NCBI GenBank assembly: GCA_035570275.1
Contig: DATMNI010000121.1
Span: 1-35,901 of the forward strand
Source of the DNA: DATMNI01 sp035570275
GTDB taxonomy: Bacteria; Acidobacteriota; Terriglobia; Bryobacterales; Bryobacteraceae
DNA length: 35,901 bases
Reading direction: 5' to 3'
Shown in pieces: positions 24,008 to 31,614 of the stretch. The translations under genes and the position numbers were made by a program. The notes beneath the pieces were generated by a model. The model was given only the letters and a program-made list of their open reading frames with translations. It was not told the origin of the DNA and ran no database searches. Each line of letters opens with the position of its first letter. Position 1 is the first letter of the stretch.

Positions 24008-25777
24008 CTAGCGCATTTCCAAGCCACGGAGAATGTTCGTGGTGGTGTACTCCACGAAGACTTTCCTCGGCGTCTGTGGGCCGCACGTAAACTCAAACGA
24101 GACGCCCGGTGTATTGCGGATCTCGACCCGTGAAGGGTCGGGAACGGATAACGTAAGATCGCCGGATTGGCCCGAAACCGCGATTCGGATTTCACTTTCG
24201 GCGCACTCGATTCGCTTGAGAGTGGCCTCGACTCGCTGGATACGGTCGCCCGATTCGATGAACGGGTTGCGTGGTAGCTGGTCATGCGGCACGCGAATGG
24301 CTTGGAAGGCAGGGCCACCCGGGCCCGAGGTCAATTGCACGGCGAGGTCGGTATCGGCCATGTAGAGGATCTGTGCGGCATGTTCGCGCTCGGCATCGGA
24401 GGTAGCGGCTTGGCGGGCCTGCAGCGCGGCGGCTCGGGCATCTTCGCGGCGGCCCAGGTCCAGCAGCGTATCCGCCATGGCGGACCAGTACGCGAAGGCG
24501 CGCGCCGGGGAGACGGCGCCCATGGCCTTGAGCTGGGCCAGAACCGGCTCTGACTGGCCGGCGTTCTTGAGCATCAGCGCCAGTTGGAAGCGGGCATCGT
24601 CGAAATCGGGTCGCAGGGAAATAGCCTGCTCCAGCGCGCGGCGGACCTGGCCCGGCGGGAGACCGCGCTGCTCAGCCAGCACGGCGTAGCGGTAGCAGGT
24701 GCCGGCGTCGGCGATGCCGAGTTGCATGGCGCGCTCCCAGGCTGCCAGTGCGGCCGGGGCATCGTTCTTGCGCAGCGCAATGAGGCCGAGGGCGGCATAA
24801 ATGCTGGCGGCTCCGGGGCGCCCACCGGGCCCGGCGGCGAGGCTGCGGTACATGGTTTCGGCGCGGTCCAGATCGCCAGAGGCGAAGCGCAGGTCGGCCA
24901 GCATGGCCTGCGATTCGAAAGCCGAAACCGGAGCCGGCTGGCCGGGGAGCGCGAGCCCGGCGATGCCCGGAAGGGGAATGGGTGGCGGAATGCGGGCCAG
25001 CCACGCCTGCAGGTCGCGGATCACGGTGTTGGGCGACCGGTTGTAGGCGGAGCTCAGAGCCTCATCGCCCGCAACTCCGGAAGCCAGGGACGCCACCAGC
25101 AGGCGGAAGCCTGGTCCGTATTCCGGCGAAAGCAGGAGCATGGCGGTAAGCGCCCAGCTTTGGGAGTAGAAAACGGCGCTCCCCTCGGCGTTTTCGCCGC
25201 GGGCAAAGAGGTCGGAGAGCGGCAGCCAGCGTTCGCTGCGCAACAGCCGGGAGCGGTCAGGGATGTCGCCGCCCACGCTGCTGGCGCGGTCGCCGATTTG
25301 CACGGTAGAGGCGACTTCGGAAATCCCTTCGGCGATCCAGCGCGGCAGCCCAAGCCCCGAGGCGTGAATCAGAAGGTGAGCATACTCATGGGCGGCTAAG
25401 TGGAAGTCGCCAGGCGCGCAGGCTGGCATGACGATGTAGTCCCGGCTTTCCGTCCCGAGATAATAGGCATCGGCGCCGGAGCGCAGCCGGTACGATTCGT
25501 ATTCCAGGCGTCCGCCGAAACAGATGATGCGAACCGGCCGGCGCGGGTCCGGGGCGGCGCCCACCTGGCGCGCGAAAAAGGCATGCATGCGCTCAAAGTC
25601 GGCCAGAAGCGCTGGCGCCGAATTGGGGCTGGCGTCCGAATAGACCTCGAAATGGCGGCTGCGCGCGAGTATCCAGGTTTCGGGAGGGCGAGGCGCAGGC
25701 GGGCGAGCCGCGGCTATCGAAGAAAGAAGCGCCAAGGTCGCCAGCTTTTGAGCGGGACGCCACCGCCGGGTGGACAT
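24008..25777 (-). CDS. Secreted HExxH (gluzincin-like) metalloprotease-like protein with TPR repeats
   Basis: 589 residues. An N-terminal hydrophobic segment (LATLALLSSIAAA, about 12-24) is a likely signal peptide. Residues about 35-270 resemble the DUF1570/peptidase MA-like region: FEVYSDASPN, then HLAAHEYAHLLIHASG with the zinc motif His130-Glu131-x-x-His134, and PRWIAEGISE with the third ligand Glu150, the gluzincin arrangement. Residues about 285-470 contain tetratricopeptide helices (AAIYAALGLIALRKNDAPAA, EQAISLRPDFDDARFQLALM). The last 100 residues are a beta-rich module. Family members are probably extracytoplasmic peptidases, but substrates are unknown. TACACT (25784-25789 on the minus strand) stands 6 bases before the ATG, predicting a leaderless transcript. 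Confidence 0.82.
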   Translation of the reverse strand: MSTRRWRPAQKLATLALLSSIAAARPPAPRPPETWILARSRHFEVYSDASPNSAPALLADFERMHAFFARQVGAAPDPRRPVRIICFGGRLEYESYRLRSGADAYYLGTESRDYIVMPACAPGDFHLAAHEYAHLLIHASGLGLPRWIAEGISEVASTVQIGDRASSVGGDIPDRSRLLRSERWLPLSDLFARGENAEGSAVFYSQSWALTAMLLLSPEYGPGFRLLVASLASGVAGDEALSSAYNRSPNTVIRDLQAWLARIPPPIPLPGIAGLALPGQPAPVSAFESQAMLADLRFASGDLDRAETMYRSLAAGPGGRPGAASIYAALGLIALRKNDAPAALAAWERAMQLGIADAGTCYRYAVLAEQRGLPPGQVRRALEQAISLRPDFDDARFQLALMLKNAGQSEPVLAQLKAMGAVSPARAFAYWSAMADTLLDLGRREDARAAALQARQAATSDAEREHAAQILYMADTDLAVQLTSGPGGPAFQAIRVPHDQLPRNPFIESGDRIQRVEATLKRIECAESEIRIAVSGQSGDLTLSVPDPSRVEIRNTPGVSFEFTCGPQTPRKVFVEYTTTNILRGLEMR

Positions 25778-25885
25778 AAGAAGAGTGTAGCAAGCGGGTC
25801 ATTCGCAGACACGGGCGCAGCCAACGGTCGCAGCCACCGGAGCAGCCACGGGTCTGCGGCGAAGAGGTCCTGACGGGACGGCCCG

Positions 25886-25957
25886 ATGCGGACCGGCGAC
25901 ATCGGCTACTTCGATGCCGGCGTCTGCATCTACGTGGTGGACGACCGGCTCATGCCC
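25886..25957 (+). pseudogene. Possible fragment of an AMP-forming acyl-CoA synthetase
   Basis: The forward frame reads RTGDIGYFDAGVCIYVVDDR, close to the RTGDIGYFDxDGYxYVVDR core (motif A7) of AMP-binding ligases. The similarity stops after about 24 codons on both sides, and the rest of the open frame to 26512 is low-complexity or repeat DNA. It would be a relic of a lost gene, but a match this short could be chance. It lies in the 309-base gap 25778-26086, where I see no intact gene. Confidence 0.35.
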
Positions 25958-26027
25958 ACTCTGGGCGCTCGGCTCACGCGTTTTAAGAAACGGCCCGCGC
26001 GGATTGCGCAGCCACACGCACTGCTTT

Positions 26028-26061
26028 CACCGGCCACCGGCCACCGGCCACCGGCCACCGG
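26028..26061. repeat. Tandem heptamer repeat (CCACCGG)n
   Basis: Four full copies of CCACCGG plus a partial one in direct tandem, just beyond the 3' end of the small gene at 26087-26266. Simple slipped-strand repeat; no spacer structure, so not CRISPR. Confidence 0.85.
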
Positions 26062-26086
26062 CATCCGTGCAACCAGGGCGCCGCAC

Positions 26087-26266
26087 TCACATGTCGGTTA
26101 TCGGCGAGGCATTGCGGACCTGCTTCGGGGTGTAATAGAGAGGGTCCGCGAACTTTTCCTTAAATATGCGTTCCCATCTGGCATTGTCGATGCATGCTGC
26201 GCATTGTCCGCAGCGGCAGTCTTGCCGCGGATTCCCGTTCTTCTTACCGCGATTCTCAGTGGTCAT
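26087..26266 (-). CDS. 59-residue Cys-motif small protein
   Basis: An ORF of 59 codons starting MTTENRGKKNGNPRQDCRCG and ending PITDM. It carries CRCGQCAACIDNARWERIF: four Cys in a CxCGxCxxC cluster followed by NARWERIFKEKFADPLYY. GGAG at the usual distance (9 bases) precedes the ATG. I recall this Cys-cluster plus ARW.RIF..KFADP.YY pattern as a recurring small protein of Acidobacteriota, but no function is known to me; a zinc knuckle binding nucleic acid or protein is the simplest idea. It is divergent from another small gene at 26543. The coherent motif, ribosome site and composition argue against chance. Confidence 0.7.
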   Translation of the reverse strand: MTTENRGKKNGNPRQDCRCGQCAACIDNARWERIFKEKFADPLYYTPKQVRNASPITDM

Positions 26267-26542
26267 GTTCGTTCTCTCCGCTTAGGGCGTTCCTTGGGAA
26301 TTTTGTCCTGCCCTGAAATTGAGGTTACGCTCGCGCCGCTCTCCAAAAGCACGGGCAATTCACCTAATGAGCAACCGGAATTTCCTAGGTTCCCAGCTAA
26401 CCGGGGGCAATCCGCCGCCCCGTTCCGGGGCCTGGATCCGAAAACGCTGCCGGGATTTACGATTTCTTCGAATACCGCTCACAGATCAACAGGGCGCTGG
26501 CGCCTAAACTAGTGACTGGGCAGAGATACCGGAGGCTACGCA

Positions 26543-26839
26543 ATGCTCATTCATTACCCCGATGGGTCATATGTTGAGGGAGCGATTCACAGACTGGAGG
26601 GCGACACCATGCGCGCCATGGTAGGGGGCGTCGACGACGCCGTGGAGTACAGGCTCATTCGGAACGGATGGACCTCGAAGAAGGGAGTCGTTGTCACCTT
26701 CGAGTTCACCAAGGGGAGGGGGCCGGATCTGGTCGAGGACGCGCCGGCAAGGATCGGCGACGGAGAGGCCCGGTGTGCCGCCGGCGGCGATTGCGCACTC
26801 CGTCGGGCGCCGGATTCGGGCGCGGGCGTGGTGCAGTGA
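26543..26839 (+). CDS. Small hypothetical protein, 98 residues
   Basis: MLIHYPDGSYVEGAIHRLEG then RAMVGGVDDAVEYRLIRNGW and VVVTFEF: a compact beta-rich protein of a type seen repeatedly in Acidobacteriota, without known function to my knowledge. GGAGG stands 7 bases before the ATG and fixes the start. No signal peptide. The conserved part ends near residue 60; the Gly/Ala/Arg-rich end may be a run-on into formerly noncoding DNA. The 276-base gap upstream, shared with the divergent 59-residue gene, probably holds both promoters, but I see no clear boxes. Confidence 0.65.
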   Translation: MLIHYPDGSYVEGAIHRLEGDTMRAMVGGVDDAVEYRLIRNGWTSKKGVVVTFEFTKGRGPDLVEDAPARIGDGEARCAAGGDCALRRAPDSGAGVVQ

Positions 26840-26883
26840 CCGCATTGCGTGCACCGGGGAGTGCACGGCATAGAAGTGGAATA

Positions 26884-27006
26884 CTTACACGTTTTCGGGG
26901 TTTCGGAGGGCAAGCGGCTTGTGGGGCAGGTTGTTAACCTGCGGCGGATTGCCAATCTGCCCCACAAAAAGGCTGCGCTGACCCCTGTTTCCCGAATACG
27001 TGTAAG
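26884..27006. repeat. Composite palindromic element: outer inverted repeat around family B palindromes
   Basis: Outer arms cttacacgttttcggg (26884-26899) and cccgaatacgtgtaag (26991-27006) match at 15 of 16 positions. Inside, GTGGGGCAG (26921-26929) pairs with CTGCCCCAC (26957-26965), and within that lie CAGGTTGTTAACCTG and ggattgccaatc. The whole 123-base unit looks like a small non-autonomous element. It lies directly upstream of the DnaC-like gene promoter. Confidence 0.65.
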
Positions 27007-27058
27007 CACCCATAGAAGTGTTGCCCGGCGAAACACGCTGTGCCCAACGAAACACGGT

Positions 27059-27087
27059 TTGGGCCTCTCGCGTCTGATTGATAATAT
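27059..27087 (+). promoter_or_regulatory. Sigma-70-type promoter predicting a leaderless transcript
   Basis: TTGGGC (27059-27064), a 17-base spacer and TAATAT (27082-27087), with the ATG of the DnaC-like gene at 27093, so transcription would begin at or next to the start codon. Just upstream cgaaacacg is repeated (27029 and 27048), a possible regulator site. Confidence 0.5.
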
Positions 27088-27092
27088 AGCTA

Positions 27093-27863
27093 ATGCCCAC
27101 GGAGTCGGTTTGCGGGAAGTGCGGCGGCACGGGATGGATCATCATTGAGCGCGCGGATGTCTCCGGGGCTGAAGCCTGCGGCTGCCGCAGCCAGGGCCGG
27201 GCGGAGCGCCTGGAAGACCGCGCACAGATTCCGCCGCTGTATCGTCATGCGTCCTTCGACAACTTCAGCGTTCCCGGCCCCGACAACCCCATCGCCCGGC
27301 GCGAACTCACCAACGTGTTGTTGGCGGTCAAGAACTACGTTCGCGATTTCCCCAGCGAATCGCGCCCGGGCCTGCTGCTCATCGGCGACCCCGGCACCGG
27401 CAAAACGCATCTGGCCGCGGCCGCCCTGCGCGCGGTCATCGCCAAGGGATTCGAAGGCCTTTTCTGTGACTACCAAAACCTGCTGGACCGCATCCGGTCG
27501 GGTTATGACGCCGCTTCCAATTCCTCCGACAAGGAAGCCTACCGCGTGGCGCTGGATAGCGAGGTGCTGCTGCTGGACGATATCGGCGCGCACCGCGTCA
27601 GCGATTGGGTGGAGGACACCATCACGTCCATTGTGACCTGGCGCTGCAACAACCGGCGGGCGCTGATCGCTACCACCAACCTGGCCGACGGAGATGTCGG
27701 TAACCCCGTGATGAAAAAGTCGCCCAGCGGCAACATCGAATACGGCATCACGCTGGCCGACCGCATCGGCGCGCGCGCGCGTTCGCGCCTGTTTGAAATG
27801 TGCACAGTAATCAAAATGCCGTTGGTCGAAGACTACCGGCTGCGAAAGGCCCGGACGTTTTGA
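27093..27863 (+). CDS. DnaC-like AAA+ ATPase with N-terminal zinc ribbon
   Basis: 256 residues. Cys7, Cys10 (CGKCGGTGW) and Cys29, Cys31 (ACGCRSQ) form a small zinc ribbon. The AAA+ domain follows: Walker A GDPGTGKT at 98-105, Walker B VLLLDD at 158-163, sensor-1 ATTN near 193-196, and a candidate arginine finger in RIGARARSRLF. This is the DnaC/DnaI helicase-loader type: in DNA replication these load the DnaB helicase onto DNA using ATP. The relatedness to IstB, the transposition helper of IS21, means ATPase domain alone cannot decide; the zinc ribbon and the absence of an istA gene favour a loader. No Shine-Dalgarno; leaderless promoter. The GH35-like gene starts 13 bases after its stop. 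Confidence 0.85.
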   Translation: MPTESVCGKCGGTGWIIIERADVSGAEACGCRSQGRAERLEDRAQIPPLYRHASFDNFSVPGPDNPIARRELTNVLLAVKNYVRDFPSESRPGLLLIGDPGTGKTHLAAAALRAVIAKGFEGLFCDYQNLLDRIRSGYDAASNSSDKEAYRVALDSEVLLLDDIGAHRVSDWVEDTITSIVTWRCNNRRALIATTNLADGDVGNPVMKKSPSGNIEYGITLADRIGARARSRLFEMCTVIKMPLVEDYRLRKARTF

Positions 27864-27876
27864 TGGGTGGTGTCAC

Positions 27877-30300
27877 ATGGGTTGTGTAGGGTTGAGGCGT
27901 TCGGTCACCCGCCTCGCCGCTCTGTCGCTGCTCGCCGCCCTCCCGGGGGTCCCCTTTGCCGCCGAGCCGCAGCCCGGCTTCGTGCAGGCGGTGGAGTTCG
28001 CCTACTATGCCTACCCGCGCGCGCTTTGGGAGCGCGAACTGGTGTGGCTGAAGAATATCGGCGTGCAGACCGTGGAGTTCTCCATCCCCTGGAACTTTCA
28101 CCAGATTCAGCCCGGCGAATTCGATTTCACCGGCCGCACCAGCCCGCGCCGCGATCTGATGGCTTTCATACGGCTGCTGCGCCGGCTGGAAATGCGCGCC
28201 TGGATCCGTCCCTTGCAGACCATTCCCGGTTTCATCAATGACGGCCTGCCCTCCCCGGGCACCGGTGGCAGCGGCCCAGGCGGCGAACAGGTCTGGCTGA
28301 AGCAGTTGGATTCGCTGCTGGCCACGCAGACGGCCAACCACGGCGGGCCCATTGCATGGGTGGAGGGCCGGGCCGGTTTTCTCGGCATGCCCGCGCCGCC
28401 CGAGCCCATCAACCGGCTATCGGCCAACCAACCCGCCGCGGTGGTTCACAGCCGGGCATCCATCGCCGCCGCGCACGGTTCGCTGCTCTGGACCGATGTC
28501 GAAGACACACTCTATCCCGCCGGTTGGGCCGCCACCCCGGCCACGCTGCTGCGCAAGGGAGCCGTGAGCCTCAACGGCGATGAGCGCCCCACCACCAGCG
28601 CCCTGCGCCGCGACGCCGCGCTGCTGCGGTCCTGGTCGCCGCTGTTCTCCGAACTGCGCCCGGCGGCGATGCCCAAGCCCCTGGCCGGCAAACTGCCCGA
28701 GGGCGTTACCGCCGTGGAACTGGTTTCGCCCGCGGCTTCGGCCATCTGCATCGCCAACTCCGGCGTCAAGCCCTTCCATGACGATCTGCGCGTCTTCGAG
28801 CCGCTCTCGAAGCGGATCATGGTGATTCCGGGCGTCTCCGTCGGCCCCGGCGAATCGCTGTGGCTGCCGCTCGGCTTGTCGCTTTCGCCCGACGGCCTGT
28901 GCCGCGATTGCATCGTGTTCGCGCCCGCCGAGCGCATTGTCTACGCTACCGCCGAGTTGCTCTCGGTGGAGTTTGAGAACGGCCTTCTGGCCATGGAATT
29001 TGCCGCGCCCGAACCCGGCGAGGTAATTCTCCAACTGGCTCGCAAGCCGGTAGGGCCGTTTCTGGCGGCGGGCCGGCCCACAGGGTTCGATTGGGACGTC
29101 CAGAGCCTGCGCGCGCGCCTCAAGATTCCCGCCGGCAAATCCGCCGACAAGCACGTACGCATCGGCCTGGCCATCGAAGCCCCGGAGACGTCGGCCTTCT
29201 TTAATGAAGCCAAACGCCTGGTCATCGGCCGCAAGAATACGGTATCCACGGTGTATTCCTCGGAGGACGTCGCCAAACGCTCGCGGCTGCGGCTTCCCGA
29301 GGGCTTCACGGCCACACCCACGGTGAAGTCGCCGAATGAAATCGATTACGAAATCGCTGTTCCGCCGGAGGCCGCGCACGGCGATTATGCCAACCTGGCG
29401 CTGGAAGCCGACGGCGTGCGCCTGGGGCGCGCGCGCTTGCAACTTTTCCGCCCGGCGTCCATTCGCGTGGTGCAGGCGATGCAGCTTCATTTCGGATCGG
29501 CCGCCGAATTGACGCCCGATCCCTCCACCGCGCCCATCGAGCCCAAAGGCGGCGCCAACCTGGAGTTCGCCATCCGCAACAATACACCCGGTATCCAGAC
29601 CTACCACCTGGAAGTTTCGGGCAAGGGTCTGGAATTCCTGCCGGCCAAGACCGACATCTCGGTCGCCGCCATGGAGGAGCGCCGCGTCGAGATCCGCGTG
29701 TTTGCGGCCGCGCTTTCTGGTAATGCCGCCGCGCCCGCGGGTGACGCCGCCCGACCCGCGGGCAACGCCGCCGCGCCTGCGGGTGACGCCGCCGTGCCGG
29801 CGGGCAACGCCGAGGGCGACACCGGCCTGAGGGATTTTCGTCTGCGCGTCTCCAACGGCGCCGATCACGACGTGCCCGTGCGCGTGCTGCTGGTGCCGAG
29901 GGGCCGCACGGTTGTGTGGAGCGCTGATCTGGATGGCGACGGCTACCCGGAATGGATTCTGGAATCGCCAAAGGTGCGCGCCGTTTTCTCCGAGCAGGAT
30001 GGCGGCCGTTGGATGGAGTTCACCTGGAAGGACACCAACGTGAATTTCTTCCCCGAGGGAGGCGTTTTCGCCGCGCCCGGCCCGGTAGAAGTTCAGACCC
30101 ATGGCAACAGCCTGGAGTTTCAGGGAAAAGACTCTCAGGGAAAAGATTGGAAGCGCACCGTCAGCCTGTCCGACACCACACTGACCGTGGACCAGACCAC
30201 GCCGCTGCCCGCCGCCGCGCCGGCGCCGGAGAAGCGTGGAAACACCAGCCTGAGCGTTACGCACCCATCGCCGACGCGCGCGGTCTATACGCTGCAGTAA
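27877..30300 (+). CDS. Secreted GH35-like protein with degenerate catalytic motif
   Basis: 807 residues, signal peptide about 1-29. Residues about 35-165 resemble the GH35/GH42 beta-galactosidase barrel start: WLKNIGVQTVEFSIPWNFHQ then QPGEFDFTG, DLMAFIRLLRRLEMRAWIRP. Where GH35 enzymes have GGPIIxxQxENEYG with the acid/base Glu, this protein has GGPIAWVEGRAGFLG (156-170): the Asn-Glu pair is replaced by Gly-Arg. The barrel then breaks off; residues 230-807 are beta-rich domains (E-set-like) without recognised catalytic sites. Four 7-residue repeats G-[ND]-A-A-x-P-A (21-base DNA units, 29719-29802) form a linker. It may be a binding protein derived from a glycosidase, or use another active site. 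The start at 27877 has only a weak ribosome site; coupling to the upstream gene is possible. Confidence 0.7.
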   Translation: MGCVGLRRSVTRLAALSLLAALPGVPFAAEPQPGFVQAVEFAYYAYPRALWERELVWLKNIGVQTVEFSIPWNFHQIQPGEFDFTGRTSPRRDLMAFIRLLRRLEMRAWIRPLQTIPGFINDGLPSPGTGGSGPGGEQVWLKQLDSLLATQTANHGGPIAWVEGRAGFLGMPAPPEPINRLSANQPAAVVHSRASIAAAHGSLLWTDVEDTLYPAGWAATPATLLRKGAVSLNGDERPTTSALRRDAALLRSWSPLFSELRPAAMPKPLAGKLPEGVTAVELVSPAASAICIANSGVKPFHDDLRVFEPLSKRIMVIPGVSVGPGESLWLPLGLSLSPDGLCRDCIVFAPAERIVYATAELLSVEFENGLLAMEFAAPEPGEVILQLARKPVGPFLAAGRPTGFDWDVQSLRARLKIPAGKSADKHVRIGLAIEAPETSAFFNEAKRLVIGRKNTVSTVYSSEDVAKRSRLRLPEGFTATPTVKSPNEIDYEIAVPPEAAHGDYANLALEADGVRLGRARLQLFRPASIRVVQAMQLHFGSAAELTPDPSTAPIEPKGGANLEFAIRNNTPGIQTYHLEVSGKGLEFLPAKTDISVAAMEERRVEIRVFAAALSGNAAAPAGDAARPAGNAAAPAGDAAVPAGNAEGDTGLRDFRLRVSNGADHDVPVRVLLVPRGRTVVWSADLDGDGYPEWILESPKVRAVFSEQDGGRWMEFTWKDTNVNFFPEGGVFAAPGPVEVQTHGNSLEFQGKDSQGKDWKRTVSLSDTTLTVDQTTPLPAAAPAPEKRGNTSLSVTHPSPTRAVYTLQ

Positions 30301-30305
30301 GAAGG

Positions 30306-30335
30306 GTGGGACAGACCATCGTTTTCGTGGTCTGT
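30306..30335. repeat. Hairpin repeat, family A, variant copy 5 (inverted)
   Basis: gtggg followed by acagacca (30311-30318), loop tcgttttcg and tggtctgt (30328-30335). Against the usual arms acagacga/tcgtctgt, both the fifth-from-outside pair partners have changed together (G-C to C-G), so the stem is kept. The orientation is opposite to copies 1-4 (gtggg precedes instead of cccac following). It lies just 3' of the GH35-like stop. Confidence 0.7.
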
Positions 30336-30434
30336 TGGGATGGGCGTTCCGCCCGCGAAAGCTCATGAAACACTGCGGCAAGCCCAGAGATTCCCGATGG
30401 GCGAGGTGGTTTTTCGACCCCGTCATGCGACCCC

Positions 30435-30473
30435 GGCAGGTTGACAGACGACATAAACCGATCGTCTGTCCTA
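30435..30473. repeat. Hairpin repeat, family A, copy 4
   Basis: Arms acagacga (30444-30451) and tcgtctgt (30462-30469), followed by cctac. The 37 bases 30435-30471 are identical to those at 23955-23991. It ends five bases before the stop codon of the minus-strand hydrolase, between convergent genes. Confidence 0.8.
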
Positions 30474-30477
30474 CCGG

Positions 30478-31482
30478 TCACTGCAAGAACTTCAGCAGCT
30501 CCCGATTGAACACCTCCGGCGCCTGCAAGTGGGGCACGTGGCCTACCTTCGGGATCAGCACCAGCTCGGCTCCGGGAATGGTATCGGCGATGTGCCTGGC
30601 CAGCGCCGGGAAGTTGTCGCCATCCTGATCGCCGCCCAGCACCAGCGCCTTCGCCTTGATGTGCGCCCAATCGTAGACCACCGGGTCCAGGTAGGTGATC
30701 TGCTGATAGATGGCCCGCACCATCGCCAGGCGGGGCCAATCGCCACTTAGCGTCGGCGCATACAGGATGCGCACGTATTTCTCGTACTCGGGCTTCCATG
30801 CGCCCGGGAAGTAACGCCGGATGTTGGCGTAAAACGCCTGCCAGGCCTGGTCGTGGCTCTGCGCCATGGTGGCCTTGTAGGCTTCGTCGGCGGTCCGCCA
30901 CGGCCGGTCCCAACGTACGTCGGTCAACCCGATCGGGTTGTTGATCACCACGCGTTCGGTGACGTCCGGATAGGACGCGGCGAAGCGCGCGGCCAGCATG
31001 CCGCCCATCGAGTGGCCCACAATCGCCGCCTTGCCGACACCCAGCGATTCGAGCAGCTTCCGGCTGTTGGCCGCCATGTCGTGAAAGTTGTAGGGGATGA
31101 TCGGCTTGGACGACCGGCCGAAGCCGATCTGGTCCGGCACCACCACGCGGAAGCCCGCGCCGCGCAGCGCCTCGATTGGCCCGGCGAAATAGAAGCCGCC
31201 GAAGTTCATCCCGTGGAACAGCACCACGGTGCGCCCGTTCGGCTGGCCGGCTGGAGGTATGTCCATGTAGGCCATGCGCACGTCCTGACCGTAGACCGTC
31301 AGCGGCAGGTGCTGAACCGGAAACGGATACGCGACGTCCTCGTAAGTAATGCTGCCGGGTTTCACGTCCTGGGGCGCGGTAGATGCCGCTTTCGCCGCCG
31401 CGCTCGCCGCCGAATCCTGTCCCCAGGCCGGCATCCCAACGGTCGCCAACCAGGCGAAACACGCCACCAGACCACGGATCAT
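30478..31482 (-). CDS. Secreted alpha/beta hydrolase
   Basis: 334 residues from the ATG at 31482, preceded by GGAGGG; the longer frame to 31539 adds 19 residues without signal character. Signal peptide MIRGLVACFAWLATVGMPAW. Then a standard alpha/beta hydrolase: VVLFHGMNFGGFYF (oxyanion, about 86-99), PDQIGFGRSS, nucleophile Ser158 in VGHSMGGML, acid Asp285 or Asp287 in GGDQDGDN, base His315 in VGHVPHLQAPE. The residues after the GFGRSS loop match epoxide hydrolase/haloperoxidase-like members, but the substrate is not known. It follows the cyanophycinase-like gene by 132 bases on the same strand and may belong to that transcription unit. Confidence 0.87.
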   Translation of the reverse strand: MIRGLVACFAWLATVGMPAWGQDSAASAAAKAASTAPQDVKPGSITYEDVAYPFPVQHLPLTVYGQDVRMAYMDIPPAGQPNGRTVVLFHGMNFGGFYFAGPIEALRGAGFRVVVPDQIGFGRSSKPIIPYNFHDMAANSRKLLESLGVGKAAIVGHSMGGMLAARFAASYPDVTERVVINNPIGLTDVRWDRPWRTADEAYKATMAQSHDQAWQAFYANIRRYFPGAWKPEYEKYVRILYAPTLSGDWPRLAMVRAIYQQITYLDPVVYDWAHIKAKALVLGGDQDGDNFPALARHIADTIPGAELVLIPKVGHVPHLQAPEVFNRELLKFLQ

Positions 31483-31614
31483 AAACCCTCCGAACCTTTT
31501 GGATATCGTACCCCCTTTGTGGCCTCCAGTGGAAACCATTGGAAGATGGGCAACCGGTGAATGCCGTTCGGTGAGGTCTATCTGGCCTAGTTCCCCTTCG
31601 GCCCAGATTGCCGC

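Noticed and set aside
26028..26061. Possible CRISPR-like repeat array
   Set aside because: Seven-base units in direct contact with no spacers and no cas genes.
25886..26512. 208-codon frame as a real gene
   Set aside because: Only its first 24 codons look protein-like (ligase fragment); the rest crosses a tandem heptamer repeat and is antisense to the 59-residue gene.
27093..27863. IstB helper of an IS21-type insertion sequence
   Set aside because: No istA transposase or terminal repeats beside it, and the N-terminal zinc ribbon is not an IstB feature.
28417..30426. 669-codon open frame antisense to the GH35-like gene
   Set aside because: Arg/Gly/His-rich composition typical of a shadow frame; the plus strand has the signal peptide and recognisable domains.
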